Positions 9,179 through 18,276 of a stretch of 64,000 nucleotides of DNA are shown piece after piece. The DNA comes from Bacillus fonticola (GTDB lineage Bacteria > Bacillota > Bacilli > Bacillales > JC228). The notes beneath the pieces are model-generated. The model did not search any database. It had not been told where the DNA came from and was given only the letters and a program-made list of their open reading frames with translations. The stretch covers positions 899,501-963,500 of the forward strand of contig NZ_CP052135.1 in the NCBI RefSeq assembly GCF_012955605.1, given 5' to 3'. Made by a program: the position numbers and the translations under genes. Each line of letters begins with the position of its first letter. The stretch's first letter is position 1.

Positions 9179-10594
9179 ATGCGTGTTGAAGATGAAAAGC
9201 AACTGGAGAAGGCCATCGATGAGATTACTGAGATTGCGGAAGGTTTCGGTCTAGACTTTTATCCGATGCGCTACGAGATTTGTCCTGCGGATATTATTTA
9301 TACGTTCGGGGCGTACGGAATGCCAACGCGATTTTCTCACTGGAGCTTTGGAAAACAGTTCCATAAAATGAAATTGCAATACGACCTTGGATTAAGCAAA
9401 ATTTATGAGCTCGTCATTAATTCTAACCCATGTTATGCATTTCTACTCGATTCTAACTCCCTCATTCAGAACAAATTAATTGTGGCTCATGTGCTTGCAC
9501 ACTGCGATTTCTTTAAAAACAATTTACGCTTTCAAAATACGAAAAGAGATATGGTGGAGAGTATGGCTGCGACTGCGGAAAGAGTACGCCAGTATGAAAT
9601 GCAATACGGTAAGGAAGCTGTGGAAGCGACTTTGGACGCGGTATTAGCCATTGAAGAACACATTGACCCGTCGATCATAAAGCCTCATTTATCAACACAA
9701 GATGAAGATGAGTGGGAAGAAAGTGGTGACAGAAAGTTGTCGCCATACGATGATCTTTGGTCATTAGACGAAGAGATACCAAAAAGAAAACGTACAGGAG
9801 CTAAACGGAGAAAACCTTTTCCACCAAAACCTGAAAAGGATCTTCTTTTGTTTATCGAAGCACACAGCCGCGAACTGGAAGATTGGCAACGAGATATCGT
9901 GACGATGATGCGAGAGGAAATGCTGTACTTTTGGCCACAACTTGAAACGAAAATTATGAATGAAGGATGGGCGTCTTATTGGCATCAACGTATTTTACGT
10001 GAAATGGATTTGACGAGTGGTGAATCCATAGAATTTGCAAAATTAAATGCTGGGGTTGTGCAACCTTCACGTACACAAATTAACCCTTACTACTTGGGTC
10101 TAAAGATATTTGAAGACATTGAAGAGCGATGGAACAACCCGACAGAGGAGATGATAGAACGTGGGGTTGAGCCGGGGAGTGGTCGTGCGAAATTATTTGA
10201 AGTTCGTGAATTAGAATCAGACATTTCTTTTTTAAGAAATTATGTAACGAAAGATTTAGTCATGCGAGAGGATATGTACCTGTTCCAAAAACAGGGAAGG
10301 GATTACAAAATTGTAGACAAAGACTGGACTGGGATACGCGACCAACTCGTGACGATGCGTGTCAATGGAGGCTTTCCATACATTACGGTGAACGACGGGG
10401 ATTACTTACGTAACGGCGAGTTGTATTTGAAGCATTGGTACGAAGGGATTGAATTGGATCTCACCTATTTAGAAAAGGTCGTTCCGTACATTCATCGCTT
10501 GTGGGGCAGAACGGTACATATGGAAACGATCGTGGAGAACAAAGATGTGCTGTTTAGTTACGACGGCAAAGGACTACACAGAAAATATTTATAA
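9179..10594 (+). CDS. spoVR: SpoVR family sporulation protein
   Basis: A 471-aa protein, matching the usual length of about 468. Family hallmarks are the N-terminal [33 protein letters not shown] segment (beginning around residue 26), the [13 protein letters not shown] motif, and [17 protein letters not shown] near the middle. SpoVR is needed for normal cortex formation in B. subtilis, where it is expressed in the mother cell. The start at 9179 follows GAAAAGGGGGCC. It is monocistronic and converges on the ger operon, with a long hairpin between them. Confidence 0.96.
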   Translation: MRVEDEKQLEKAIDEITEIAEGFGLDFYPMRYEICPADIIYTFGAYGMPTRFSHWSFGKQFHKMKLQYDLGLSKIYELVINSNPCYAFLLDSNSLIQNKLIVAHVLAHCDFFKNNLRFQNTKRDMVESMAATAERVRQYEMQYGKEAVEATLDAVLAIEEHIDPSIIKPHLSTQDEDEWEESGDRKLSPYDDLWSLDEEIPKRKRTGAKRRKPFPPKPEKDLLLFIEAHSRELEDWQRDIVTMMREEMLYFWPQLETKIMNEGWASYWHQRILREMDLTSGESIEFAKLNAGVVQPSRTQINPYYLGLKIFEDIEERWNNPTEEMIERGVEPGSGRAKLFEVRELESDISFLRNYVTKDLVMREDMYLFQKQGRDYKIVDKDWTGIRDQLVTMRVNGGFPYITVNDGDYLRNGELYLKHWYEGIELDLTYLEKVVPYIHRLWGRTVHMETIVENKDVLFSYDGKGLHRKYL

Positions 10595-10658
10595 AGTGCA
10601 TATCTACTCAAATGCGGACGGAACCGGACGGCGCGAACTGAGCCCTTTTATACGGACT

Positions 10659-10693
10659 AACGGCGGAAGAGCTCAATTAGCTCTTCCGCTGTT
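10659..10693. terminator. Hairpin between spoVR and gerXC
   Basis: A 15-bp near-perfect stem (AACGGCGGAAGAGCT / AGCTCTTCCGCTGTT) with a 5-nt loop, overlapping the gerXC stop codon. It probably serves both converging transcripts. T-runs are short, so the terminator call rests on stem strength. Confidence 0.65.
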
Positions 10694-11822
10694 AGTTAAG
10701 AACCCCCTTCTGGACAATATCGACATGGACATCTACGGAAAATGGCATCTTTGTATACGTATCCTTCCAATCTAAATCCTCCCATACGTCTTTGTTGAAC
10801 GCCATCATACGTCTCCCAATCCCAAAACCATCACACCGTGCTCTCTGTAGTTTCCGTACGACACTTGTTGCTTCTTTAGTAAGGAGTTTTGCAAGCCACT
10901 GATTTAATTGGTCAATTTTTTCCTGAGAAGCTAATTCATTTGGTGGATATTCTATAATTTTGATCTCCAAGTTGACGTCCATGTTTACATACACCTCATC
11001 TGGTTCGTTAGCCGTTACGTGAATGGCTCTGTCGACTTCTTGCACCTCAAAAGTAATGTAGTCGGTCACTTCCTTCTCGGTACCGATGGGTTTTGTTAAT
11101 CGAGCAGTTCTCTCAAGGCGATCATTGAGTAAAATGTACAGTGTGGCATCATCACCTAGTAGCTCCCCAGTTAAAGAGCGACCGTCAAATAGGCTCACTC
11201 CGATGACTTCGGCACTCACTTCTCCAGATGTTGTTTGCAGCAACGGTAGCGAAAAATCTTGTCCTGGATCTAGTAACTTTGAACTGAGTGTTTGAATATT
11301 TTCCCGAAACACGGTGGTCGATTGTTCCGCACTTTCAAGTAAGTCAGACACATATTCACTGACGGTTCCTTGTGTGTCAGCAACCGAACGCATCAAATCC
11401 TCACTTTTTCCTCTTACGACGGCAATACGGGCATTTAACGCACTCCTCGGGTCACGATAAAAGATATCGAGAAGTGGGAAAATATCTTGTTTCGCTAGTT
11501 CTTCTCCTAATAGGATGACGCGTAGTTTAGAGGAATCAAGTTTTTCCGAGACACGTCTATCTAGTAAAGAACGGCTTTCCCGCGGGGTATGTGATTCTAT
11601 TTGGATGATCCTTACAGCGTTATCAGTACTCCCGGCAGCTATATTTCCTTCAAATTGCCTTGTTGAGATGGATGTGGACAGTTCTTTTTCCTCTCCTTTA
11701 TCAAATCCGATACTCAAAACTAGACTCACATCTTTTAATAAGTTTTGATCCCAACAGGCAGTTAGACTCAGTAAGGTAGTGATGCAGAGTAATACGCGTA
11801 GAAGTTTTGACCAACTCCTCAA
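10692..11822 (-). CDS. Ger(x)C-type spore germination lipoprotein
   Basis: A 376-aa lipoprotein. Its signal peptide ends in the lipobox LTAC (LLCITTLLSLTACWDQ), so it is anchored to the outer face of the spore inner membrane. The W-D pair right after the Cys and the GFDKGEEKELSTSI region are typical of GerAC/GerBC. It is the C subunit of a germinant receptor, used together with the A and B subunits encoded upstream. The ATG overlaps the gerXB stop by 4 nt, so translation is likely coupled. The germinant is unknown. Confidence 0.93.
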   Translation of the reverse strand: MRSWSKLLRVLLCITTLLSLTACWDQNLLKDVSLVLSIGFDKGEEKELSTSISTRQFEGNIAAGSTDNAVRIIQIESHTPRESRSLLDRRVSEKLDSSKLRVILLGEELAKQDIFPLLDIFYRDPRSALNARIAVVRGKSEDLMRSVADTQGTVSEYVSDLLESAEQSTTVFRENIQTLSSKLLDPGQDFSLPLLQTTSGEVSAEVIGVSLFDGRSLTGELLGDDATLYILLNDRLERTARLTKPIGTEKEVTDYITFEVQEVDRAIHVTANEPDEVYVNMDVNLEIKIIEYPPNELASQEKIDQLNQWLAKLLTKEATSVVRKLQRARCDGFGIGRRMMAFNKDVWEDLDWKDTYTKMPFSVDVHVDIVQKGVLN

Positions 11823-12937
11823 TTACGTTCCTCCTTTTCAAGTGCAAATTTTTGTAATTTACTTGGAGATGTCATGACAAGTACAAAGAATAAAAGAGGA
11901 ATCGCAAAAACAAATAAAAAGCTACTGTTTGTTACGTAGGAGGAAAACTGTATCACTCGTTCTTCAGAGTCGATTGGAAAGAGTGACCCTACATAAATGA
12001 GTCCTGCAATCCAGGTGACAACCGTTTTATGGTGCCTTTTGTTAAGTGTTTTAGCTAGACCCGCTGATGCGATATATAAATAGTTCACTAAAGAAGTAAA
12101 GGCACAGACGATCCAAATCGATAAAAACAGCAAGTCTGTTCTTTCAATAATTTGGAAAGAAAATGACTTCAATATATACAAAACAGGTTCGGGGATTAGC
12201 GTGAGTTCCACAGGGCTAAAAAACATGTAGCAGACGATAGTTACATAAACGTAAAAAAGGGTCAGTACGAAATTGGCAAGCGAAAATGCTGTGAGTTTTT
12301 TTCTGGCATCTCCAGAAATGAACGGATAGAGGACGAGGATGATCTCGAAGCCAAGCATGGCAGTCGTGGCATCCTTAGTCGTAGAAAATATGTCCGCCCA
12401 GCTTGCTTGAAATAAAGGCAAGACGTATAACGGGTTGACGTATTGGATGGTATACGTAATAAGAAAAAGTAAGACGAACAATAGCGGGGTAACAAACACA
12501 TTAAAACGCGCAAGTATTCGAATTTGCTCTCTAGCTAGATAAAGAGCGGCGATAACGAGCATAAACCCGATGATCCAGGTTGGTGTCAACGGTAGTACCC
12601 AGCGGTTAATCATCCGCACGAAGAGGACCACGAGTAAAATACCAACCAATGAAAAATAAAGGATATAGACGAAAATAACCGCGCTACCAAAACGCTTCCC
12701 GCAGTAAGCAGTTAGCACGTCATAAAAATTCAGTTCAGGATGGGCACGAAGCATAAGAACGAAACAAAGAATAAATAATTGAATAGCGAAACCTGCTAAA
12801 AGAATGGAAAGCCAGCTATCCGTCCCTGCACCGACATAAACTACATAAGGCAACGACAAAACACTAACCCCAATTTGAGTTTGTAAAATAAAGAAAAAGG
12901 ATTGAGCAGGTGTAATGGTTTTCTCTTGTGCCTTCAC
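11819..12937 (-). CDS. GerAB-type germination receptor permease subunit
   Basis: A 372-aa integral membrane protein of the APC superfamily (spore germination permease). The N-terminus ITPAQSFFFILQTQIGVSVLSLPY is the family signature, and about ten hydrophobic segments follow. The B subunit contributes the germinant-binding site, such as for amino acids in GerA. It sits between the A and C genes, with 4-nt overlaps on both sides. Confidence 0.94.
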   Translation of the reverse strand: MKAQEKTITPAQSFFFILQTQIGVSVLSLPYVVYVGAGTDSWLSILLAGFAIQLFILCFVLMLRAHPELNFYDVLTAYCGKRFGSAVIFVYILYFSLVGILLVVLFVRMINRWVLPLTPTWIIGFMLVIAALYLAREQIRILARFNVFVTPLLFVLLFLITYTIQYVNPLYVLPLFQASWADIFSTTKDATTAMLGFEIILVLYPFISGDARKKLTAFSLANFVLTLFYVYVTIVCYMFFSPVELTLIPEPVLYILKSFSFQIIERTDLLFLSIWIVCAFTSLVNYLYIASAGLAKTLNKRHHKTVVTWIAGLIYVGSLFPIDSEERVIQFSSYVTNSSFLFVFAIPLLFFVLVMTSPSKLQKFALEKEERN

Positions 12938-14403
12938 TCTTGTTTCCAGCCTCTCGTGTCACGAAGCCTAACAATAAGTTTAGGCTTTGCATCCGCAGGT
13001 CGTCTTGACATCGTCCATAATGGAAAACGGACAAACGTATCTTTCCAGTCAGTCAATCGTAACGGAGCGAACGGTGCAAAGTAGGGAACGCCTAGTGTTT
13101 CCAACTTGCACAAATTGATCAAAATAAAGATGAGTCCGAAAACAATCCCGACAAACCCGAACGTCGCCGCTAACACCATCAACGGAAAACGCAATAGACG
13201 GACAGTTGTACTCATTTCATTGGAAGGGACGATGAAAGAGGAAATAGCCGTAATGGCGACGACCACAATCATCAAATTGGAGATCAGCCCCGCTTGCACG
13301 ACAGCATCGCCTATGACGAGACCACCAACAATCCCGATCGTTTGACTGATAGGGGAAGGCAACCTGATCCCAGCCTCCCGAATGAGTTCAATCGTTACTT
13401 CCATAATGAGCGCTTCGATTAGTGGGGGGTAAGGGATCCCCTCCACCGCATACTTCACTGGCCAAATTAGATCGTTCGGAATAACCTCCAAATGGAATCC
13501 GATGACAGAGATATAAAAGGCGGGAAGCGTGATCGCAATGAGAAAACTAAATAAACGCAACAACCTGATAAAAGTGGCAGGAATCCAGCGACTGTTGTAA
13601 TCATCTGGCGACTGATAAAAGGAAAAAAAGGTGGCCGGTGCGATGAGAGCAGTAGGCGTTCCTTCACAAAGTAAAGCAATTCTTCCTTCCATAATATTTC
13701 CTTCTACACGATCTGGTCGCTCCGTGTTTAAAAGCTGTGGAAAAAAAGACATCGTATTATCTTCAATAAATTCCTCAATATAGCCTGGTGAAATGATCAT
13801 ATCTGTGTCAATGTATGCTAATCTCCGCTTTACTTCTGTGAGCAACGTGTCATTTACCAAATCCTGAATATAAACAATGGCAACACGAGTATTTGTGCGG
13901 CTGCCGAGTTCTATGAATTCCACAGTTAAGGAGGGATCTTTGAGGCGATACCGTAAAAGATGAATGTTCGTGTCTAGCTTCTCTATGAATCCATCGTGAG
14001 CTCCACGAATAATCCGCTCAGAATCCGGCTCGGAAATGGGACGAGCAATTGTATTTTCCAAAGAAAGTACGTACCAGTTTTCATCACCTGAAATCGTGGC
14101 GACAATATTTCCAGAGACTAGCATGGACTTGAGTTGTGCCTGATTTTGTGGCTGTCTTCTCGAGTAATCATGTAAAAGAGTCGAGGGGTGTACGCTTTCG
14201 TTCTCTTGAAACAAGCGAAAAATTTGTTCTTCAAGCTGTGTCTCTGCGGCAAGTGTGTTGAAAAAATAGAACGTGACAGGCAACCCATAAACAATTGTTT
14301 CACGCTGAACAAAATCAGCATTCCTATCGAAACAATCCCGCAAATAAGACTGGCGCTCCTCATACGAAACAGGCAAGTTGCCTCGACATTGAGCAAACAA
14401 CAC
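12934..14403 (-). CDS. GerAA-type germination receptor subunit
   Basis: About 489-491 aa. An N-terminal soluble domain of roughly 280 residues is followed by membrane segments with the GerA signature (IEALIMEVTIELIREAGIRLPSPI, then GIVGGLVIGDAVVQAG). It is the A subunit of the receptor, which is thought to form the oligomeric ion channel. Two GTG starts exist, at 14409 and 14403. The AAGG upstream is too close to the first, so I favour 14403. It is the first gene of a three-gene operon. Confidence 0.94.
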   Translation of the reverse strand: MLFAQCRGNLPVSYEERQSYLRDCFDRNADFVQRETIVYGLPVTFYFFNTLAAETQLEEQIFRLFQENESVHPSTLLHDYSRRQPQNQAQLKSMLVSGNIVATISGDENWYVLSLENTIARPISEPDSERIIRGAHDGFIEKLDTNIHLLRYRLKDPSLTVEFIELGSRTNTRVAIVYIQDLVNDTLLTEVKRRLAYIDTDMIISPGYIEEFIEDNTMSFFPQLLNTERPDRVEGNIMEGRIALLCEGTPTALIAPATFFSFYQSPDDYNSRWIPATFIRLLRLFSFLIAITLPAFYISVIGFHLEVIPNDLIWPVKYAVEGIPYPPLIEALIMEVTIELIREAGIRLPSPISQTIGIVGGLVIGDAVVQAGLISNLMIVVVAITAISSFIVPSNEMSTTVRLLRFPLMVLAATFGFVGIVFGLIFILINLCKLETLGVPYFAPFAPLRLTDWKDTFVRFPLWTMSRRPADAKPKLIVRLRDTRGWKQE

Positions 14404-14434
14404 GATCACCTACCTTCATTCTCCAATTAGGTAT

Positions 14435-14464
14435 TAGTGTGATGGATAGGAGAAAGTTTATACA
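14435..14464 (-). promoter_or_regulatory. Sigma-G-like promoter of the ger operon
   Basis: On the minus strand TGTATA (14459-14464), a 17-nt spacer and CACACTA (14435-14441) match the sigma-G consensus TGAATA-N17/18-CATACTA with two differences. It lies about 30 nt upstream of the gerXA start. Forespore sigma-G expression is the rule for germinant receptors. Confidence 0.65.
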
Positions 14465-14574
14465 TATTTGCGAGGGATCAGATGAATTACCCGTCGATAA
14501 ATGGCGGCACCTCCCTGTACATTGTGTCGCAACATGGCCAGCAATTATTTAGCCAAAGGGTAGAAGTGATCGGA

Positions 14575-14768
14575 GGGCTTCTTCTGGATGAAGTGGCAGA
14601 GGGAGCGTTCTTTGCGAGCGAGGAGGCTCAGCTCGAGCCCGCGGAAAGCGAAGTGTATTTCCGGAGCGGTTCGAAGCACTTTTATGAGGTTTTTGTTATG
14701 TCGTATCATGCAGCTAGTGTGCAATAAAACTTCTCAAATAAAGCCACAACCTTTTAGAAAACAGCCTA
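14575..14768. repeat. MITE-like interspersed element, copy 2 (truncated)
   Basis: A fragment sharing GAGGAGGCTCAG, CCCGCGGAAAGCGAAGTGTA and CCGGAGCGGT with 1670-1720. It is followed by the common outer end GTCGTATCATGCAGCTAG through AAAGCCACAACC and GAAAACAGCCT, which is the reverse complement of copy 1's left end. The second half seen in copies 1 and 4 is missing. Confidence 0.65.
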
Positions 14769-14789
14769 CGAAATATGTAGAATAACAAA

Positions 14790-14820
14790 AAAACCCATTC
14801 GTCTGATGCGAATGGGTTTT
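14790..14820. terminator. Terminator of the MDR oxidoreductase gene
   Basis: Stem AAAACCCATTCG / CGAATGGGTTTT with a small loop; a run of T follows on the minus strand (from AACAAAAAAA). Confidence 0.85.
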
Positions 14821-14827
14821 GGTAAGT

Positions 14828-15751
14828 CTAGACGGTTATGACAATTTTACCTCTAGTACGTCCTGTCTCACTTTGCTCGTGAGCCTCTCTAATTTGGTCG
14901 AGCCCAAAAGTGTGGGCCACAATCGGTTTGATCGCCTCGTCCTCAAGCATTATGCCGATTTTGGCGAGTTTTTCACCGTCAGGATTTAAGAATACATAAG
15001 TAGCTTTGAATCCTTTTTGTTTCGCAACTTCCTGATCTGGCTGACCTGCAATGGAAACGAGAAATCCTCCTCTTTTTACGAGGTTGTGTGCTTGGGTAAG
15101 TGTCTCTCCACCAACCGTGTCGTACACAACGTCGACAGGTGCAATCGCTGTCATGTCATCTTTCGTATAGTCAATTACTTCATCTGCGCCGAGCTGTTGA
15201 ACAAATTCTACGTTTTTTGAACTGCAAGTCGTAACTACTTCAAGTCCTTTTGCTTTTGCAAACTGGATGGCAAAAGTACCGACACCACCTGAACCACCTA
15301 AAATAAGAATTCGTTGCCCAGGCTTGATGTTTGCGTTATCCACGAGGCATTCCCATGTCGTTAATCCAACGAGTGGAATAGACGCGGCTTCTTCATAGGA
15401 AAGATTTTTCGGTTTCGGTGCTATGAGATGGGAAGGAACAGCCACGTATTCAGCATACGTTCCGTTGCGTGTGATCTCGGGACGAGTAAACACTTCATCC
15501 CCGACTTGCCATCCTTTCACCTGTTCACCAACTTCAGCGATGACACCCGCAGCATCCCAGCCAAGGATGAGTGGAAACTCGTATGGGATCATTTCACGTA
15601 AATAGCCTTCTCTAATTTTCCAATCAACAGGATTTATAGATGTTGCTTTCACCTTCACAAGTACATCGTTAGGGCCGATCTGTGGTTTTGGTACCTCTTT
15701 AACAGTGAGTGTTTCTGGTCCTCCGTATTCTTGGATTACCGCCGCTTTCAT
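14828..15751 (-). CDS. NADP-dependent MDR oxidoreductase (quinone reductase-like)
   Basis: A 307-aa zinc-independent medium-chain dehydrogenase/reductase. The N-terminal GroES-like domain begins MKAAVIQEYGGPETL and carries the TSINPVDWKIREG motif. The Rossmann segment RILILGGSGGVGTFAIQFAKAKG binds NADP(H). The zinc ligands of alcohol dehydrogenases are absent. Such proteins reduce quinones or enones. ATG 15751 follows a GGGG-type ribosome binding site. It is monocistronic. Confidence 0.92.
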   Translation of the reverse strand: MKAAVIQEYGGPETLTVKEVPKPQIGPNDVLVKVKATSINPVDWKIREGYLREMIPYEFPLILGWDAAGVIAEVGEQVKGWQVGDEVFTRPEITRNGTYAEYVAVPSHLIAPKPKNLSYEEAASIPLVGLTTWECLVDNANIKPGQRILILGGSGGVGTFAIQFAKAKGLEVVTTCSSKNVEFVQQLGADEVIDYTKDDMTAIAPVDVVYDTVGGETLTQAHNLVKRGGFLVSIAGQPDQEVAKQKGFKATYVFLNPDGEKLAKIGIMLEDEAIKPIVAHTFGLDQIREAHEQSETGRTRGKIVITV

Positions 15752-15880
15752 AATAAAACCCCTTTCAGTGTGTGTTAAACGAGGACCTACTAAGCCTGAA
15801 CGGACTTTTTGAACATCCTCATTGAAATCAAAATTCTATATAACTTTCCCCTTAGTAAAAAAAGTATGACCAAGAGAGTG

Positions 15881-15937
15881 ATGACTGTGTGGAAGAGTGT
15901 AGCATGCTTCCTCCTCATTGTCTTTTGTTCTGCTTGA
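15881..15937 (+). pseudogene. Orphan signal-peptide-like ORF
   Basis: An 18-aa ORF, MTVWKSVACFLLIVFCSA, ends at TGA. It reads like the front of a secreted protein or lipoprotein. A shift of reading frame at its end continues into an open frame. The 110-aa ORF just downstream (15968) may be the rest of the same damaged gene. This is an inference from one signal-like segment only. Confidence 0.25.
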
Positions 15938-15967
15938 AAGATTTCGTAGAAGAACCGCCTCGGAAAA

Positions 15968-16300
15968 ATGCCTCAAGAAGTAGAAATGAATGCTAACGAA
16001 ACGAAATGGACGTCCAACTTAACTTTTGAGTGGAATCGGACAACAATGGTCTATCATAAGGTGAAAAGGGAATGGGGTGGTCATTTGTTCTGGTCTGTTA
16101 AATTAGAGTGGAATCCTTCTTCAGTAATAGTGCACGAGCTTTTCATAGGAACGCCTATGTATGTAATCGCAAAGTTTTATGCCGGGGAACTAGCTGGTTT
16201 TATTGCGTATTTTTCGTCTACCTTTGCAAGTCGGCATATGGAACAAACGATTCGCAAGCATCGCTCCCAATTGATTCCACTATCTGAATTCTTTGCCTAG
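15968..16300 (+). CDS. Hypothetical protein, possibly a gene remnant
   Basis: A 110-aa ORF that I do not recognise. It has no clear ribosome binding site at 15968 and a stop lies shortly upstream in frame. The sequence is rich in W, has a weakly hydrophobic stretch (VIAKFYAGELAGFIAYF) and ends in a basic segment. A signal-peptide-like ORF 30 nt upstream in another frame suggests that one secreted-protein gene may have been split by a frameshift. A purely chance ORF is also possible. Confidence 0.35.
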   Translation: MPQEVEMNANETKWTSNLTFEWNRTTMVYHKVKREWGGHLFWSVKLEWNPSSVIVHELFIGTPMYVIAKFYAGELAGFIAYFSSTFASRHMEQTIRKHRSQLIPLSEFFA

Positions 16301-16678
16301 CACCCATTTTATTGAGACAAGCTATCTCACTGCATATCCATAAATTGGTAAATGTTATCTCCCGAAAATCCGAGTGTAAATATAAAAATTACATAATCTA
16401 ACAGTATTCTTTTAAAAAGTTAGGTGACAGTTATCATGTACAAGCAGGTGACGAATGTGTATGTAAGTTAGTAAAATCCGCACACGCAAGATGTAGCGAC
16501 CATTCAAGAGGATACGGTCGTCAATAACTCGTCAGCATCAGAGCAACTGGCGTTCTTTTTATCTCATTATCCGTCACGGCTGGGTATTGGATGTACAATT
16601 GAGGGAATATTTTGTCAAAATGAGTATTTAGACCATATACTATTCACATAGATGGCAATGCGATAAGAGGTGGATCTA
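16301..16678. other. Intergenic region without recognisable gene
   Basis: About 380 bp, AT-rich. A 55-codon stretch without start (16489-16653, reading QDVATIQEDTVVNNSSASEQ and ending LDHILFT) is open in one frame and could be a gene remnant. It has stops directly upstream and no start codon. No RNA or repeat is seen. Confidence 0.5.
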
Positions 16679-17668
16679 ATGAGCAAAAAACAATGGGTGT
16701 TTTGGAATGCTTTTCTCCTCTGTGTTGTGGTGTACGCAAGTAGCTGGATTCTCTATACGGAATGGTCGAAAGAACCCAAACCAGCCTTTGTAAACGCTGC
16801 AGGTTCTGTCGATCGGGATGTGATCTTTCCGGAGCTCTCACCTGATGGAACTCTTTCACTCCGTTCCTTTTATTTAGATGATGACGAAAAGTCTGGATCT
16901 GCTATGTTGTTGTACGGTCCTAACGGAGAAACAATTCTCGTTGATAGTGGAACAAAAAAGACTGTAGATCAGCTTCTTGACTACTTGGATTATTTAGGCA
17001 TCGAAAAAATAGACTTGGCAATTGCTACCCATCCACACGTCGACCACATCGGCGGATTTCAAAAGCTTATAGAAGAAGGATTCATCGATGAGATGTGGAT
17101 GCCAAATGTCAAACATAAAACCTTTACTTTCAAGCGGTTTGAACGCACTATAAAAAAACATCGTGTGTCTGTCACTTATATTGGAGATGGAGATGAACTC
17201 ACCTTCGGGTCACTGAAGTTTGAAGTGTATAACCCACCTAAAGAGACGAAAGAAAAGGCGCCTAAAGTGAGAACGGTAAGGGACATGAACAATTCGTCCA
17301 CTGTTATGAAAGTTCTTTACGGTAGGCAGTCCGTTTTATTAACAGGGGATTTGTATCGAGACGGCGAAGCGGATCTGCTAGTGAGGCATCCAGAAGATTT
17401 ACGTGCAACTGTAATGGAAGCCCCGCACCATGGCGCCTTTACTTCCTCTAGTAAACAGTTCATTGAAGCGGTCTCACCGAAACTCGTTTTTATGAATGCG
17501 AACATCTTTCAAAGCAAAAGTGTGTACAATCGCTACGTCACGAGTGGTGCAAAGGTATTTGTCAACGCCTTTGATGGGACCGTTGTTATGAAAACGGACG
17601 GAGATGAATGGGAAGTATCCACAGAAAGATCACAGCTTGCCGAGGAAGAGGTTCTTGCAGTGCAATAG
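16679..17668 (+). CDS. Secreted/anchored MBL-fold hydrolase (ComEC C-terminal-like)
   Basis: A protein of about 329 aa with an N-terminal hydrophobic anchor (WVFWNAFLLCVVVYASSWIL), so the catalytic domain is extracellular. The metallo-beta-lactamase metal motif is HPHVDHIGG. Further ligands are the Asp in LLTGDLYRDGE and the His in EAPHHGAF. This pattern is close to the C-terminal nuclease-like domain of ComEC/Rec2 and to stand-alone ComE-like hydrolases. ATG 16679 is chosen over GTG 16670 because AAGAGGTGG lies just upstream. The substrate is unknown; extracellular DNA is a plausible guess. Confidence 0.85.
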   Translation: MSKKQWVFWNAFLLCVVVYASSWILYTEWSKEPKPAFVNAAGSVDRDVIFPELSPDGTLSLRSFYLDDDEKSGSAMLLYGPNGETILVDSGTKKTVDQLLDYLDYLGIEKIDLAIATHPHVDHIGGFQKLIEEGFIDEMWMPNVKHKTFTFKRFERTIKKHRVSVTYIGDGDELTFGSLKFEVYNPPKETKEKAPKVRTVRDMNNSSTVMKVLYGRQSVLLTGDLYRDGEADLLVRHPEDLRATVMEAPHHGAFTSSSKQFIEAVSPKLVFMNANIFQSKSVYNRYVTSGAKVFVNAFDGTVVMKTDGDEWEVSTERSQLAEEEVLAVQ

Positions 17669-17703
17669 AGTGGTGGGGATGTATTTCTATAAAGTACACA
17701 GAA

Positions 17704-17738
17704 GAGTGCGCATTGTTGTCAGCGCACTCCTTTTTACG
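17704..17738. terminator. Terminator between convergent genes
   Basis: Stem AGTGCGC / GCGCACT with a 10-nt loop and a CCTTTTT tail on the plus strand. A convergent gene starts its coding end at 17743. Confidence 0.75.
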
Positions 17739-17742
17739 TATC

Positions 17743-18018
17743 CTATTTTTTCTTCTTCTGAAACGATTTCTTTGCATAGGAGGAGGCGCCTTTCACCCCA
17801 TTACTTAACGCGTCGTACCCTTTTCCGATGGCCTTTTCACCTGTTGAAGAAACATTCTTTACAAGATCGGATGCGGTGTCGGTTGTTTTGCCGACAAATC
17901 CTCCTTCCCCTGAGATGGTCTTCACCACTTTATTCGCCGTATCTACAGTGTCATGTACAAATTTGTTAGCGTTTTTAGATGTATTTTTCAATAAATTTTG
18001 CTTTTCTTGTTCGCTCAA
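17743..18018 (-). CDS. Small lysine-rich hypothetical protein
   Basis: A 91-aa hydrophilic protein with repeated Lys/Asp/Thr-rich amphipathic segments (NANKFVHDTVDTANKVVKTI, TTDTASDLVKNVSSTGEKAI) and a poly-lysine tail. The pattern resembles LEA-like or YtxH-like stress proteins, but I do not recognise a family. The start is TTG at 18018, supported by AAAAGGAGGC at a good distance. It is monocistronic. Confidence 0.7.
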   Translation of the reverse strand: MSEQEKQNLLKNTSKNANKFVHDTVDTANKVVKTISGEGGFVGKTTDTASDLVKNVSSTGEKAIGKGYDALSNGVKGASSYAKKSFQKKKK

Positions 18019-18276
18019 GATCGTGCCTCCTTTTCTTTTATAATGAACCTTATGTGTTGTTTTTTGTCCTTATGCGTCGAAATTTCAGGACATGCTATAT
18101 TTCATCTTACATAGTTATTTCTATAACTTTGCGCCAAGCGGAGTAAATCAAGCGAGGAGAGGGGCGAATGAGATCGGAAAAAAGGTTTCACTTGTAGAAA
18201 ATGGACGGTTCATTGTAAAATACGAAAGCGTCCATTTGAAGTCTTAAAAAATAGCGAAAGAAAGGGAGGAGAAGGC

